DNA of 64,000 nucleotides. Source: Blautia sp. AF19-10LB (GTDB lineage Bacteria > Bacillota > Clostridia > Lachnospirales > Lachnospiraceae). The number at the start of each line of letters is the position of its first letter. Position 1 is the stretch's first letter. Positions 8,139 to 16,172 of the stretch are shown here, in pieces. The position numbers were made by a program, and so were the translations under genes. Below the pieces are notes generated by a model. That model did not search any database, was not told where the DNA came from, and saw only the letters and a list, made by a program, of their open reading frames with translations. Location: positions 6,671-70,670 of the forward strand of contig NZ_QTWS01000021.1 of NCBI RefSeq assembly GCF_003461245.1, written 5' to 3'.

Positions 8139-9041
8139 TCAGTCTATTTCTGTATAACTGCTGCCATTTTCATCACTCCATGTCCCGTCTCCGTTGTCCG
8201 TAAATCCTGTACCATTTTCATCCTGGAAATAATAATCACCATTTGTAGTTTCCGTAACCGTCACAGTATTACCGTTTGCATCCTGAAGGTCATGCTGTTC
8301 CAACGTATGTCCCAGATGATGAGTATCATCATTCAGAGCTGAGTAGGTATTTCCATTTTCGTCGGTATAAGTCTCATCCCCATTATCGGTATAGTTCATT
8401 CCATCATCTCCACGATATTCACAAGAATAATCTTTGTGAAGAATGTAAGTAATCTCAATGGTATTTCCATCACTGTCAACTAATGTCATTGGTGAAGTAG
8501 AAAGGATATCGGAATCATCATTGCTGTCCGAGGATTTTGCAGAAGCATTTTCTTCTGTATCGGAGGAATCTGAATCTCCTCCTGACTTCTGACTGGCAGT
8601 ATCTGTAGTTGCCTTATCAGAATCATCAGAAGAATCATCGGTCTGGTTTTCATTCTCCTGTCTGGTAAGTGAAGGATTTCCAGGATACGAAATATATTCT
8701 ACAAATTTTCTGACGTCACTGATGTCATCTGCATCTTTTGCATATCCCACTGCCATATACAGGCTGTTTCCCTCTGAATAAATTGTCTGATAGCAGGCAT
8801 CGTATGTGTCATTGCATTTGGCAATCCCTGTTTTGACATCCTCCAGTGAATATTTATAGATATTTACATAATCATTTCCGTTCGTATAGCTTGCATAGGT
8901 ACCTTCCGTATCTGCTTTTTCCCATTCAGATCCAGCCGGCGGCTGTGTATAGAAATCGTTATTTCCTGCTGCCATAACCGTTGCAGCTGAAAAAATCCCA
9001 AGTGTGGCTACCGTCATAAGTGTCATAAATTTTGTCTTCAT
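8139..9041 (-). CDS. Secreted protein with NGDGT repeats, BlaI-regulated
   Basis: 300 residues. A clear signal peptide (about 1-25, ending in AATVMAA) is followed by a folded domain of about 100 residues, an Asp/Ser/Thr-rich linker and about 100 C-terminal residues of repeats of the form (Y/F)TDNGDGT(Y/W)(T/S)DENG. The repeats and the intervening LEQH-x-LQ motif are almost the same as in the BlaR1-like protein at 5862-7610. AGGAGA stands 7 bases before the ATG. The promoter is a near-perfect TTGACA-17-TAGAAT overlapped by two BlaI operators, so the gene should be induced with the sensor. I do not recognise a known function; a ligand or partner of the sensor is possible. Confidence 0.8.
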   Translation of the reverse strand: MKTKFMTLMTVATLGIFSAATVMAAGNNDFYTQPPAGSEWEKADTEGTYASYTNGNDYVNIYKYSLEDVKTGIAKCNDTYDACYQTIYSEGNSLYMAVGYAKDADDISDVRKFVEYISYPGNPSLTRQENENQTDDSSDDSDKATTDTASQKSGGDSDSSDTEENASAKSSDSNDDSDILSTSPMTLVDSDGNTIEITYILHKDYSCEYRGDDGMNYTDNGDETYTDENGNTYSALNDDTHHLGHTLEQHDLQDANGNTVTVTETTNGDYYFQDENGTGFTDNGDGTWSDENGSSYTEID

Positions 9042-9065
9042 CGTGGATTCTCCTAGAATTTTATT

Positions 9066-9119
9066 TTCTACATCTGTAGAAGTTGATTATATTCTACAAC
9101 TGTAGAATATAATTGTCAA
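9066..9119 (-). promoter_or_regulatory. Promoter with two BlaI operators
   Basis: On the minus strand TTGACA (9114-9119) and TAGAAT (9091-9096) are 17 bases apart. Palindrome ATTCTACAACTGTAGAAT (9091-9108) covers the -10 and spacer, and TTCTACATCTGTAGAA (9066-9081) covers the start region. Both contain TACA-NN-TGTA. This is a classic repressible layout for BlaI. Confidence 0.8.
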
Positions 9120-9141
9120 TTCTTTTTTATATATTTTTTTA

Positions 9142-9240
9142 TCATCTCAGTTTAATTTCTATTTTTCCTTCCACTGGGCTATATAAATCCAGAGGATCTT
9201 CATCACTTTCATAAACACGTCCTTCGCCTTCTCCAAGGTA
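9142..9240 (-). pseudogene. 3' remnant of a gene cut at the island edge
   Basis: Minus-strand codons give a coding-like C-terminus (GEGEGRVYESDEDPLDLY..., ending EIKLR and a TGA at 9142). The frame stops making sense at about 9240, where base composition changes and a plus-strand gene begins. It looks like the tail of a gene truncated by arrival of the GC-rich island. The family is not recognisable. Confidence 0.4.
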
Positions 9241-9279
9241 GTGTCAAAAACTACCAAGAACAAGGAGGGAGGCAATCAG

Positions 9280-9981
9280 ATGAAGGACAACGAGCTTCTA
9301 TTCGACCGCAAAAGCCATGTGCTATATTCAAAGCCTTGCAAGAAAGAAATCCTGGCAAAAATCGCCCTGCACTATCCGGAAGCGGAGTGGGAGACAGTAT
9401 GGGAAAAGGTGCAGCGGCAGTACGCGGTCTTTCTCTCCGACTGGCGCACCGACTTGGGCGGCAAAAAGAACTTCCACAACAGCGTAGGCGGCACCTACGA
9501 CTGCATCGCCATCATGAGCTATTATGTGGTCTGCAAAGCAGTTACTTCGTTCCGTGAAATCGAAGAGATGGAGGAAAATCAGATTCTTCCAACTTTCCGC
9601 AAGCTGAAAATTGTGGACTGCAACAAGCCGTTCTGGAGGAAGCTGATGTACAGGGCGTTTGTTCGTGCGAAAAGCGGCTGCGACAAATGGCACGATTACG
9701 AGATGTCGGTTGCGCCTTATGAAACCGACAAGCCTATTTATTATGAATTTACGGCGTGCCCGACAGCGGAGTTTGCTATCAAGCACGGTCTTACGGATAT
9801 TATGCCCGCCCTGTGTAATGTGGACTTTGCGTCTATGGAGCTGCTCCATGCAAGGCTTATACGGACGAACACCTGCGTGGACGGCTGCCGATGCGACTAC
9901 ACCATCTGCGGCGATAAAGACCCGTACTTGAAGGGACATCCCGAATACCGGGATGAGGCGGGCTTCAGGAGGAATCGGTAA
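9280..9981 (+). CDS. L-2-amino-thiazoline-4-carboxylic acid hydrolase family protein
   Basis: About 233 residues. The C-terminal two thirds match the ATC-hydrolase family: Y-E-F-T-A-C-P-T-A-E-F-A-x-x-H-G, then MPALCNVDF, and the Cys-rich end RTNTCVDGCRCDYTICGD. In the founding enzyme this family opens ATC on the route to L-cysteine; most relatives are untested, and the conserved cysteines may bind metal or act in catalysis. GGAGGG lies 9 bases before the ATG at 9280; a GTG at 9241 is open in frame but unsupported. GC content and codon choice are clearly higher than in the flanks. The stop overlaps the next start (TAATG), so it heads an operon. Confidence 0.75.
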   Translation: MKDNELLFDRKSHVLYSKPCKKEILAKIALHYPEAEWETVWEKVQRQYAVFLSDWRTDLGGKKNFHNSVGGTYDCIAIMSYYVVCKAVTSFREIEEMEENQILPTFRKLKIVDCNKPFWRKLMYRAFVRAKSGCDKWHDYEMSVAPYETDKPIYYEFTACPTAEFAIKHGLTDIMPALCNVDFASMELLHARLIRTNTCVDGCRCDYTICGDKDPYLKGHPEYRDEAGFRRNR

Positions 9982-10475
9982 TGCTTTTACAGGTGATTTT
10001 GGAAGGCATCGGGCTGGGCGTTCTGCTCATTTTGGTTTGCGCCATCGGTATCCGCAAGGGCGCGGTGAGCATGGTGCATCTTTACAGCCAGGAGGTGCAG
10101 GAGCGGTGCGTAACGCTGGGACTTACAACACACGCGAAAATCAAGCGAAATGCTTTGATTTTCAAAGCTGTCTGCGTCCCCGGATACATCGCCTATGTGC
10201 TGGTCTGCGTCTATGCGCTCAACGGCGCAAAGGGCTTCGTTCAGGGCTTTTGGCAGCTGCTGGTCATACTGTCCGTTATGAATCTCATAGACCGATTTTT
10301 GGTTGACGGCTATTGGGTAGGACATACGAACGCATGGGAAATTCCGGGAACGGAAGACCTGAAACCCTACATTACAGCCAAGGATAAGGGCAAAAAGTGG
10401 CTGTTCGGCACAATTGGTATGGCGGTCATTTCAGCAGCACTGGCGGCGATTATGATGCTTTTTATGAAAATATGA
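9981..10475 (+). CDS. Small integral membrane protein of the island operon
   Basis: 164 residues with about four membrane helices (roughly 5-25, 58-80, 88-108, 140-162). Between helices it has a Tyr/Trp-rich motif DRFLVDGYWVGHTNAWEIPGTEDL that looks conserved. I do not recognise a named family. It is translationally coupled to the ATC-hydrolase-like gene and is followed 10 bases later by an alpha/beta hydrolase fragment. The operon context suggests a membrane partner or transporter for the same pathway. Confidence 0.65.
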   Translation: MLLQVILEGIGLGVLLILVCAIGIRKGAVSMVHLYSQEVQERCVTLGLTTHAKIKRNALIFKAVCVPGYIAYVLVCVYALNGAKGFVQGFWQLLVILSVMNLIDRFLVDGYWVGHTNAWEIPGTEDLKPYITAKDKGKKWLFGTIGMAVISAALAAIMMLFMKI

Positions 10476-10485
10476 GGTGATAGAA

Positions 10486-11174
10486 ATGCTGTTTCAAACA
10501 TATGGCGACAGGAGGAATCCTGCCGTGCTGTTCTTTCATGCAATGGGTGTGACAGGAGCGAGCACCGAACCGATTGCGAGGTATTTGCAGGATCGATATT
10601 TCTGCATCGACAGGGCGTGGAGCGGCTGGCGATGGTGGTCGCTTCTTCCATCGGTGCAGACCTTGCCATGGCGTTTCTGACGCAGACGAAGCTGCCCGTG
10701 GAGTACGCTTTCTTTGACGGCGAGCAGTTCGCCCAAATCGGAAAGGGCACGCGCCGTATCATGACGCTGTTTCTGTATTTTGCCATCAAGAGCCTATATT
10801 GGTCGAAGGGCGGTACGCTGAAAAAGATACTGTGGTGTGACGACGATTCCATAAAGTCGTATTTTATAGACGCAGGGAAAAATCTGACCTATACAAATTT
10901 GCGGCGGCAGATTTCGGACAGTTTGGAGGATAAACCCTTTCCGCCGCTTTCAAAAGAATTGCAAAAACATACCTATTTCGAGTTTGGCAGTATAGAAGAT
11001 CATTTCAAATACCGTCAAGCAGTGATGGAAGCCTACCCCTGCGGCCATTATCCCGTGTTTGAGGGATACGATCACATGCAATATCAGATTCGCGATCCAA
11101 AGGGGTTCGCCGAAATGCTGGCACACATCGCCGAGCGTGACTGTATGCCGGAACTGCCATTTATCAGAAAGTGA
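10486..11174 (+). pseudogene. Alpha/beta hydrolase, broken by internal deletion and frameshift
   Basis: The first 40 codons (MLFQTYGDRRNPAVLFFHAM..., an oxyanion-type HAMG start) read in one frame to about 10608. The frame then changes, and QGVERLAMVVASSIGADLAMAF to the end at 11174 reads in another. The nucleophile elbow (A-S-S-I-G), a late Asp region and the terminal H (EGYDHMQYQI) are present in the second part. About 25-30 residues that normally link beta-3 to the elbow are missing, so this is a deletion rather than a single-base slip. GAGGTGA precedes the ATG at 10486. It is very probably non-functional. Confidence 0.75.
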
Positions 11175-11183
11175 GTGATACCC

Positions 11184-12014
11184 ATGAAATACAAAATCGA
11201 GAAAAACACCGTACAGGAGACGCTGATCATTCCGCTGTATGCGCGGAAGGTCTGCTCAGAACTATACCCGAATCTCTATCGGGACGAAACAGCAGTTCGC
11301 CTGATTGACGAGATCGACTACGATTTTTCAGAGGCGGAAAAAAACTCCCGCGGCCTGATGCAGCGTTTCGGTTCACTGGAGGTGGCCATGCGGCAGAATG
11401 ACCTTGCTTTTGAGGTGCGGGATTATCTGAAATCTCACCCCCATGCAGCGGTGATCAATCTGGGCTGCGGGCTGGACAGCACTGGAAGAAGCTGCGACAA
11501 CGGCAGCTGTAAAATTTACAATCTGGACTTTCCCGATGTCATAGCCGTGCGTAACGAGCTTTTGCCCGCCGGGGAGCGTGAGGAAAATATCCCATGCGAT
11601 TTGAACAATACCGAATGGTTTAGAAAAATTGACTCTTCAAACGGCGCGGTATTCTTTTCCTCCGGGGTGTTCTACTACTTTTTAACTGAGCAGGTCAAGG
11701 CGCTGGTACAGCAAATGGCAGACGCTTTTCCGGGCAGTGTGCTGGTGTTTGACGCTGCAAATCGGACGGCGGTGAAGATGATTGCAAAAACATGGCTCAA
11801 AAGCGCGAAAATCAAAGATGTCGGCGCATATTTTGCGGTTTCGGACGCTCCCCAAGAGATCAGTGCGTGGGATAGCCGCTTGCAGGTCACCAGTCGAGGC
11901 TATATGCTGGGCTACACCGATTTGAAAGACCCATCCGTCAGCGAATTTTTCCGGCTTCTTGCAAAAGTCGGTGACGGAATGATGAAGATGCAGATTGTAA
12001 AGATTAACTTTTGA
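11184..12014 (+). CDS. Class I SAM-dependent methyltransferase, LCM/O-methyltransferase type
   Basis: About 276 residues. It has motif I AAVINLGCGLDSTG, the downstream acidic residue in IYNLDFPDV, and a tail typical of leucine-carboxyl-methyltransferase-like small-molecule O-methyltransferases. The N-terminal part (LIIPLYARKVCSELYP...) is the usual substrate-binding cap. Start choice is open: ATG 11184 or GTG 11175, neither with a strong ribosome binding site, and both probably coupled to the upstream stop. As the only clearly intact soluble enzyme besides the ATC-hydrolase-like protein, it suggests modification of a small metabolite. The substrate is unknown. Confidence 0.75.
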   Translation: MKYKIEKNTVQETLIIPLYARKVCSELYPNLYRDETAVRLIDEIDYDFSEAEKNSRGLMQRFGSLEVAMRQNDLAFEVRDYLKSHPHAAVINLGCGLDSTGRSCDNGSCKIYNLDFPDVIAVRNELLPAGEREENIPCDLNNTEWFRKIDSSNGAVFFSSGVFYYFLTEQVKALVQQMADAFPGSVLVFDAANRTAVKMIAKTWLKSAKIKDVGAYFAVSDAPQEISAWDSRLQVTSRGYMLGYTDLKDPSVSEFFRLLAKVGDGMMKMQIVKINF

Positions 12015-12028
12015 AAGAGGTGTTTTGA

Positions 12029-12960
12029 ATGAAACGCATCCACTTTGATGTTGAAAGCGATGGCTTTTATGGCGCGTATTGGGCGTGCAAGGACGGATCG
12101 GACTGCACCGTCATCGCCATGCTCGGCGACGACCCCGAGGATTATATGGCGCACTCGGCGGTGAAGTGGCTGATTCGCCTCGGTGTGAACGTATTGACTA
12201 TGTCGCCCGGGAAAAAGGACTACGGTCATCACAACCATCCCCTTGAATGCATCGAAAAAGCAATGGCATGGCTCAAATTACACGGAAACGAAAAAATAGG
12301 CATTGCGGGAGCCTCAACGACAGGTACCCTCGCCTGACGGCAGCATCGATATTCAGCGACATTTCTCTAACCATTGCAAAGACACCCAGCGACTTTGTGT
12401 GGAAGGGGTTCATGCAGGGCAAAAAGGATGGCTGCAAGGAATGGCCAATCGAGGGAGAATCACTCTTTTCTTACAAAGGAAAGCCCTTGCCATACATGCC
12501 GTTTTGCTATCAGCACCCTGACTATTGGCGCATAATCTCGGAGGAGTCCAAACGCACCGGCAATATGATTGCCTCCCGCAAGCTGTTTGACGACTCTGAA
12601 ACGGTGCATCCGATCACTGAGGAGGAATTCATAAAGGTCGAGAATATCCGCGGTAAGCTGTTCCTTGTCTGCGCGGAGGATGATGCACTTTGGGACACCG
12701 CAAAATATATCCGCCGCATGGAGAAACGCCTTGCGGAGCAACCGCATACCTGCGCAGTTGAGGCGGTTATATATGAGCACGGCACGCATTTTGTTTTCCC
12801 CGATGGTATGCTCAGGACCATGCTGCCTGTTGGCTCGGCACTGTTTGTCAAGCTGGCATTCACCGCTGCGAAAAAATATCCCAAGGAGTGCAAAACGGCT
12901 CGCATTGACATTGACCGCCGCATGACCCACGTGATATGCGATTGGAGGGACAAAAAGTGA
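12029..12960 (+). pseudogene. BAAT-type acyl-CoA thioesterase/acyltransferase, frameshifted
   Basis: Frame one (12029 to about 12334) encodes the N-terminal half with a nucleophile elbow GIAGASTTG. It then meets a stop. The rest (LTAASIFSDIS... to 12960) continues in another frame with LFLVCAEDDALW and a late H in EHGTHFVFP, the Asp/His pair of the BAAT_C fold. Restoring one base near 12335 joins them as ...GTLALTAAS.... So a single-base deletion separates an otherwise full-length gene; it could also be an assembly error. AGAGGTG precedes the ATG at 12029. Confidence 0.7.
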
Positions 12961-13067
12961 CCTATTTGGGAATGCCTTTCGGCATGTGGACGCTGTTTGT
13001 GCTGTCCTTCCGAAACCAGCTGACAGCGGTGTTCGCTACGGTACGAATACGAATTGTTCCGCATTAA
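12957..13067 (+). pseudogene. 5' fragment of a membrane-protein gene at the island's right edge
   Basis: A GTG overlapping the preceding stop (GTGA) opens a frame starting TYLGMPFGMWTLFVLSFRNQ and ending at about 13067. The first 27 or so codons look like a genuine start of a membrane or ATC-hydrolase-associated protein, with GC content like the island. From about 13040 the translation turns into unrelated sequence and stops. The gene was cut by a recombination event that marks the right border of the island. Confidence 0.45.
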
Positions 13068-13071
13068 AAAA

Positions 13072-13095
13072 GGACGCAGAATCTCTCCCACGTCC
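13072..13095 (-). terminator. Terminator of the DUF6674 transcript
   Basis: On the minus strand GGACG and CGTCC pair around a 14-base loop, and CCTTTTTTAATGC follows. It is 44 bases beyond the stop of the DUF6674 gene. Confidence 0.6.
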
Positions 13096-13138
13096 TCAAA
13101 ACTATCTGGCTTTATCTTCTCTTACCTTCGATACTTCC

Positions 13139-14011
13139 TTATGTGCCGCTTCCTGCTTCACCTCTAGCCTCAAATGCATCTGCATTATACTGATACTCCT
13201 GCGGCTCAGCGACCATCGGTGAATATACAATCTCTGCTTCCACTCGCTCAGCTTCTGCCCTCTCCGGTTCCGTCTGTTCCTGCACCTTAGCATTCTCCAT
13301 ATGCTTTTCCTTATCAAGCTGCACATTCATAGCCAGATTATCCAGCTTATCAATAGATGCATCCAGATGAAGTTCCATTGATACAAGCATCTTTTTCACT
13401 GCTTTCATCGGAGCAAGTACTGCCTTTGTAATGGGATGTTTCTGCTCTTTCTGTGAATAATCCACCTCCGGCTTATCAGCAAAAGTACGAAATGCATTGG
13501 CTGCTGTCTGCCCGGCTTCACGAAATCCTTTTGCAAGAAGTGCTGTTTTTGCTATATCCTTATCCGTGGTCTTGATTGCACCTCTTACATTCTCCCGGAT
13601 ATCAAGAAGTCTTTTCTTAATTCCTAAGAACTCAGACACCCTGTATAACGCAGCTCTTCCCTTTTCCTTTGCTTCTTCGACTATACTCTTAGCAGTAGAT
13701 TTGACCTGTGCTTTCACTTCTGATACCTGTGACTTTATCTGCTCACATCTGACATTAAGTCGCTCCTGTGCTTCTGACAATGCCTTTTTAGCATTATTGA
13801 CAAGAGTATCTTCCTGCATTTCTTTGATCTGGTTCTGCATATTGGTGAGTTCTTCCTTCATGGAATCAATCTTTTTCTCCAGTCCATCCACATAGCTGCA
13901 TATCTCAAATACATTGTTTGCCTGCTCTTTCATGGCATTTTTCTTTAATAATTCGAGAAGTTCTCTTATGACCTCCTCATTGGTAAGTGTTTTTCCTGCT
14001 TCTATATCCAT
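13139..14011 (-). CDS. DUF6674 family protein of a conjugative element
   Basis: 290 residues, mostly alpha-helical with a long coiled coil (about 35-125) and a Glu-rich low-complexity C-terminus. The N-terminus TNEEVIRELLELLKKNAMKEQANNVFE and the central LDIRENVRGAIKTTDKDIAKTALLAKGFREAG are familiar from DUF6674 proteins carried by integrative conjugative elements in Lachnospiraceae. TGGAGG lies 8 bases before the ATG. It sits downstream of a frameshifted small element gene and beside a truncated island, so it appears to be a stranded piece of an ICE. Function is unknown. Confidence 0.65.
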   Translation of the reverse strand: MDIEAGKTLTNEEVIRELLELLKKNAMKEQANNVFEICSYVDGLEKKIDSMKEELTNMQNQIKEMQEDTLVNNAKKALSEAQERLNVRCEQIKSQVSEVKAQVKSTAKSIVEEAKEKGRAALYRVSEFLGIKKRLLDIRENVRGAIKTTDKDIAKTALLAKGFREAGQTAANAFRTFADKPEVDYSQKEQKHPITKAVLAPMKAVKKMLVSMELHLDASIDKLDNLAMNVQLDKEKHMENAKVQEQTEPERAEAERVEAEIVYSPMVAEPQEYQYNADAFEARGEAGSGT

Positions 14012-14074
14012 TCTGTTTCCTCCATTCTGTAAATGGGGCAGCCATGGCCGCCCCTGTACTCTGATTACTAATTA

Positions 14075-14379
14075 TCGAAAGGGTGTTGCCTCTTTGTCCT
14101 TCTCTTTATCGGGATTGCCATGCTGTTTCTCGGCACTCTCCCTCGCCTTTTCGTTGCTCTTATCCTTTGCTTTCTCATATTCAGAGATAATCTCCTTGTA
14201 GAGTTTTTCCCTGAAATCCTTTGTGACCGGATAGCAGATATCCTGATAGATTGGCTTGCCTTGCTGCTTCTGTAAAAATTGTTCATCGCATACGCAACTT
14301 CTTTTGTAATCTCAATCATTTCTCCATCAATATTTGCGTAGTACTTTCCTTCATAAAAATATGGGTGTTCAATATACAT
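14075..14379 (-). pseudogene. Small conjugative-element gene, frameshifted
   Basis: AGGAGG precedes an ATG at 14379 that encodes MYIEHPYFYEGKYYANIDGE... up to NNFYR near 14270. Beyond this the plausible protein continues in a different frame (KQQGKPIYQDICYPVTKDF... rich in Lys/Glu, ending ATPFR at 14075). One lost base in the AGA-AGC region would restore a single open frame of about 100 codons. The gene sits 63 bases upstream of the DUF6674 gene in the same direction, as in conjugative elements. It is either decayed or affected by a sequencing error. Confidence 0.55.
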
Positions 14380-14517
14380 ATCCGTTCCTCCTGAATTTGA
14401 AATCTTGTTGCTCGTTTCTAATTCAGAAGGCGGACCTCTGTTTAGGATCATGCCTGCTCCACCTTTATCCTGCCGGGACATCCCCGCAGTTATTGGCCGA
14501 GAAATTCAGGCACGAAA
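14380..14517 (-). other. Remnant of an upstream mobile-element gene and junction
   Basis: Minus-strand codons from about 14481 (MSRQDKGGAGMILNRG..., open into the next gene) look like the tail of another element gene. Coding character fades towards 14505, next to the terminator of the thioredoxin operon. This is the likely left border between element debris and the resident chromosome. Confidence 0.35.
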
Positions 14518-14557
14518 AAAAGCCCCAGTAGTTTTTTTCCTAACTACTGAGGCTTTT
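14518..14557 (-). terminator. Terminator of the trxA-trxB operon
   Basis: AAAAGCC-C-AGTAGT and ACTACTG-A-GGCTTTT form a long stem; on the minus strand it is followed by TTTTTTTCG. It lies 160 bases beyond the trxB stop. The gap 14558-14719 holds only short coding-like scraps (such as DMNLWERIADTL then a stop) with no intact gene. Confidence 0.65.
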
Positions 14558-14719
14558 GTCTCTTTCTTGTATTCAGTTATCTATGCCTTCTTTCATCAGC
14601 ATAATCATTGTATCAGGATAAAGTTCACAAAGTATCCGCAATACGTTCCCATAAGTTCATGTCATTATTGAAATCGTACATATTTCAGTATAAAAAGTTC
14701 ACTATTCAAATTCTGATTA

Positions 14720-15643
14720 TTATTTCTCCACATACTCTTCTGCCATATGTACTGCCATAGCACCATCTGCCACTGCTGTTACTATCTGACGAAGTAACTT
14801 TGTTCTGACATCTCCTACAGCATAAACACCTGGAATACTCGTTTCAGTGTTTTCACCTGCCACAATATATCCTTTATTATCCAGTTCTATCTGATTATCT
14901 AAAAAATCTGTTGTCGGTTTTCTTCCTATACTCACAAACAGGCCGTCACATTCTATAATGTTTTCTTCTCCTGTAACTGTATCTTTCAACCGCACACCAG
15001 TCAATCGTTCTCCATAAAGCAGTTCTTTTACTGTACTATTCCATCGAAACTCTATATTTTCAGTTTTCATCAGCTGGTCATGGTAGATTTTCGTTGCACG
15101 TAATGTATCTCTACGATGAACAATGATGACTTTCTTAGCAATTCGACTTAAAAGAGCAGCATCTGATACAGCAGAATTTCCACCACCAACAACCACCACG
15201 ATCTTATCTTTATAAAACATACCATCACAGGAGGCACAATAAGCAACCCCATGACCTATCAATTCTTTTTCTTTAGCGAGACCAAGTTCTCTTGGATTTG
15301 CTCCAGTAGCAATCACTACTGTTTTCCCAATATAAATTCCCGAACTAGTTTCTACTCTCTTAAGCTTTCCTGTTAAATCCATATTAAAAACTTCAGCATA
15401 TTCACTTTTAGCGCCAAATTTTTCCGCCTGTTTTTGCATTTTCTCTGCCAATGAAAATCCGTCAATTCCATTTTCAAAACCAGGATAGTTATCAATCTGC
15501 CAGGTCAATGACATCTGACCACCTGCAGATAATTTTTCTATAACAATTGTATCAAGTCCTGCTCTGGCTGCGTATAATGCTGAAGTATACCCTCCAGGTC
15601 CTCCCCCTACGATAATCATATCGTAAACATGATTTTCATTCAT
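14720..15643 (-). CDS. trxB: Thioredoxin-disulfide reductase
   Basis: 307 residues, the normal length. The FAD-binding GGGPGGYTSALYAARAG is at about 13-29, the redox-active C136-A-S-C139-D sits inside the NADPH domain with VVGGGNSAVSDA, and the C-terminal FAD motif is GVYAVGDVRTKLLRQIVTAVADGA. It reduces thioredoxin with NADPH in the cytoplasm. AAAGGAGGA lies 7 bases before the ATG. It is 15 bases downstream of trxA and shares its promoter, which carries a predicted site for the Crp-family regulator encoded divergently. Confidence 0.95.
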   Translation of the reverse strand: MNENHVYDMIIVGGGPGGYTSALYAARAGLDTIVIEKLSAGGQMSLTWQIDNYPGFENGIDGFSLAEKMQKQAEKFGAKSEYAEVFNMDLTGKLKRVETSSGIYIGKTVVIATGANPRELGLAKEKELIGHGVAYCASCDGMFYKDKIVVVVGGGNSAVSDAALLSRIAKKVIIVHRRDTLRATKIYHDQLMKTENIEFRWNSTVKELLYGERLTGVRLKDTVTGEENIIECDGLFVSIGRKPTTDFLDNQIELDNKGYIVAGENTETSIPGVYAVGDVRTKLLRQIVTAVADGAMAVHMAEEYVEK

Positions 15644-15658
15644 ACAGCAGTCCTCCTT

Positions 15659-15982
15659 TTATTTTTCCAATGCTTCATTAATAAAATTCTCTATCATTAT
15701 TTTTGATTCAGGTGCAACAATAGAATCTATTGCCTTTCCATTTCGATATAAAACCAGCGTAGGAATCACCTCAATCTTTTCAGCTTCTGCAATCTGCGGT
15801 TCTTCATCAATATTTACTTTTCCAGCAACAAGAATATCGCTGTATTCTTCACTTATTTTTTCATAAGCTGCTCCAATTCTACGGCAATAACCACACCAAG
15901 GTGCCCAGAAATCAACCAAAACCGGTTTTTCCTTATGAATTAATTGTCCAAACTTTTCTTTATTTATATTTATAGATGTCAT
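15659..15982 (-). CDS. trxA: Thioredoxin with atypical WCGYC active site
   Basis: About 107 residues with the thioredoxin fold. The active site is W-C30-G-Y-C33 rather than the usual WCGPC, and the cis-Pro loop is VIPTLVLY. Replacing Pro by Tyr usually raises the redox potential in model thioredoxins, so this protein may favour a special substrate. The ATG at 15982 follows AAGGAG by 9 bases; the TTG three codons earlier touches the ribosome binding site and is unlikely. First gene of the trxA-trxB operon. Confidence 0.93.
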   Translation of the reverse strand: MTSININKEKFGQLIHKEKPVLVDFWAPWCGYCRRIGAAYEKISEEYSDILVAGKVNIDEEPQIAEAEKIEVIPTLVLYRNGKAIDSIVAPESKIMIENFINEALEK

Positions 15983-16012
15983 ATTTTTCAACTCCTTCTC
16001 CTATTTGAACTT

Positions 16013-16053
16013 AATATACCCCAAATAAGTGCTTGCTTCCGTGATGATATCAC
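16013..16053 (-). promoter_or_regulatory. trxA promoter with Crp-type operator
   Basis: Palindrome GTGATATCATCAC (16041-16053, minus strand) stands 29 bases from its centre to the start of the -10 box TATATT (16013-16018). That puts the site centre near -41.5, the class II activator position. No good -35 is present. The same arrangement is found before the second thioredoxin gene and before the SDR gene. Confidence 0.75.
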
Positions 16054-16119
16054 AGAAAAGATAATTTACTTTATTACACTTCTTTTTATTTCTATTTATG
16101 GCATATGCCAGTTATATAA

Positions 16120-16148
16120 TTGACGCATCTAAAAAAAGCAAGTATACT
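16120..16148 (+). promoter_or_regulatory. Promoter of the Crp-family regulator
   Basis: TTGACG (16120-16125) and TATACT (16143-16148) are 17 bases apart and lie just before the ribosome binding site, supporting a start at 16173. A perfect palindrome GGCATATGCC (16100-16109) lies just upstream. Confidence 0.65.
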
Positions 16149-16172
16149 ATGTTCGTAAAGGAGATGACTGCT

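Noticed and set aside
12029..12960. Two separate genes (102 and 237 residues) in the BAAT region
   Set aside because: Their products are complementary halves of one fold and join with one base. The second has no start signal of its own.
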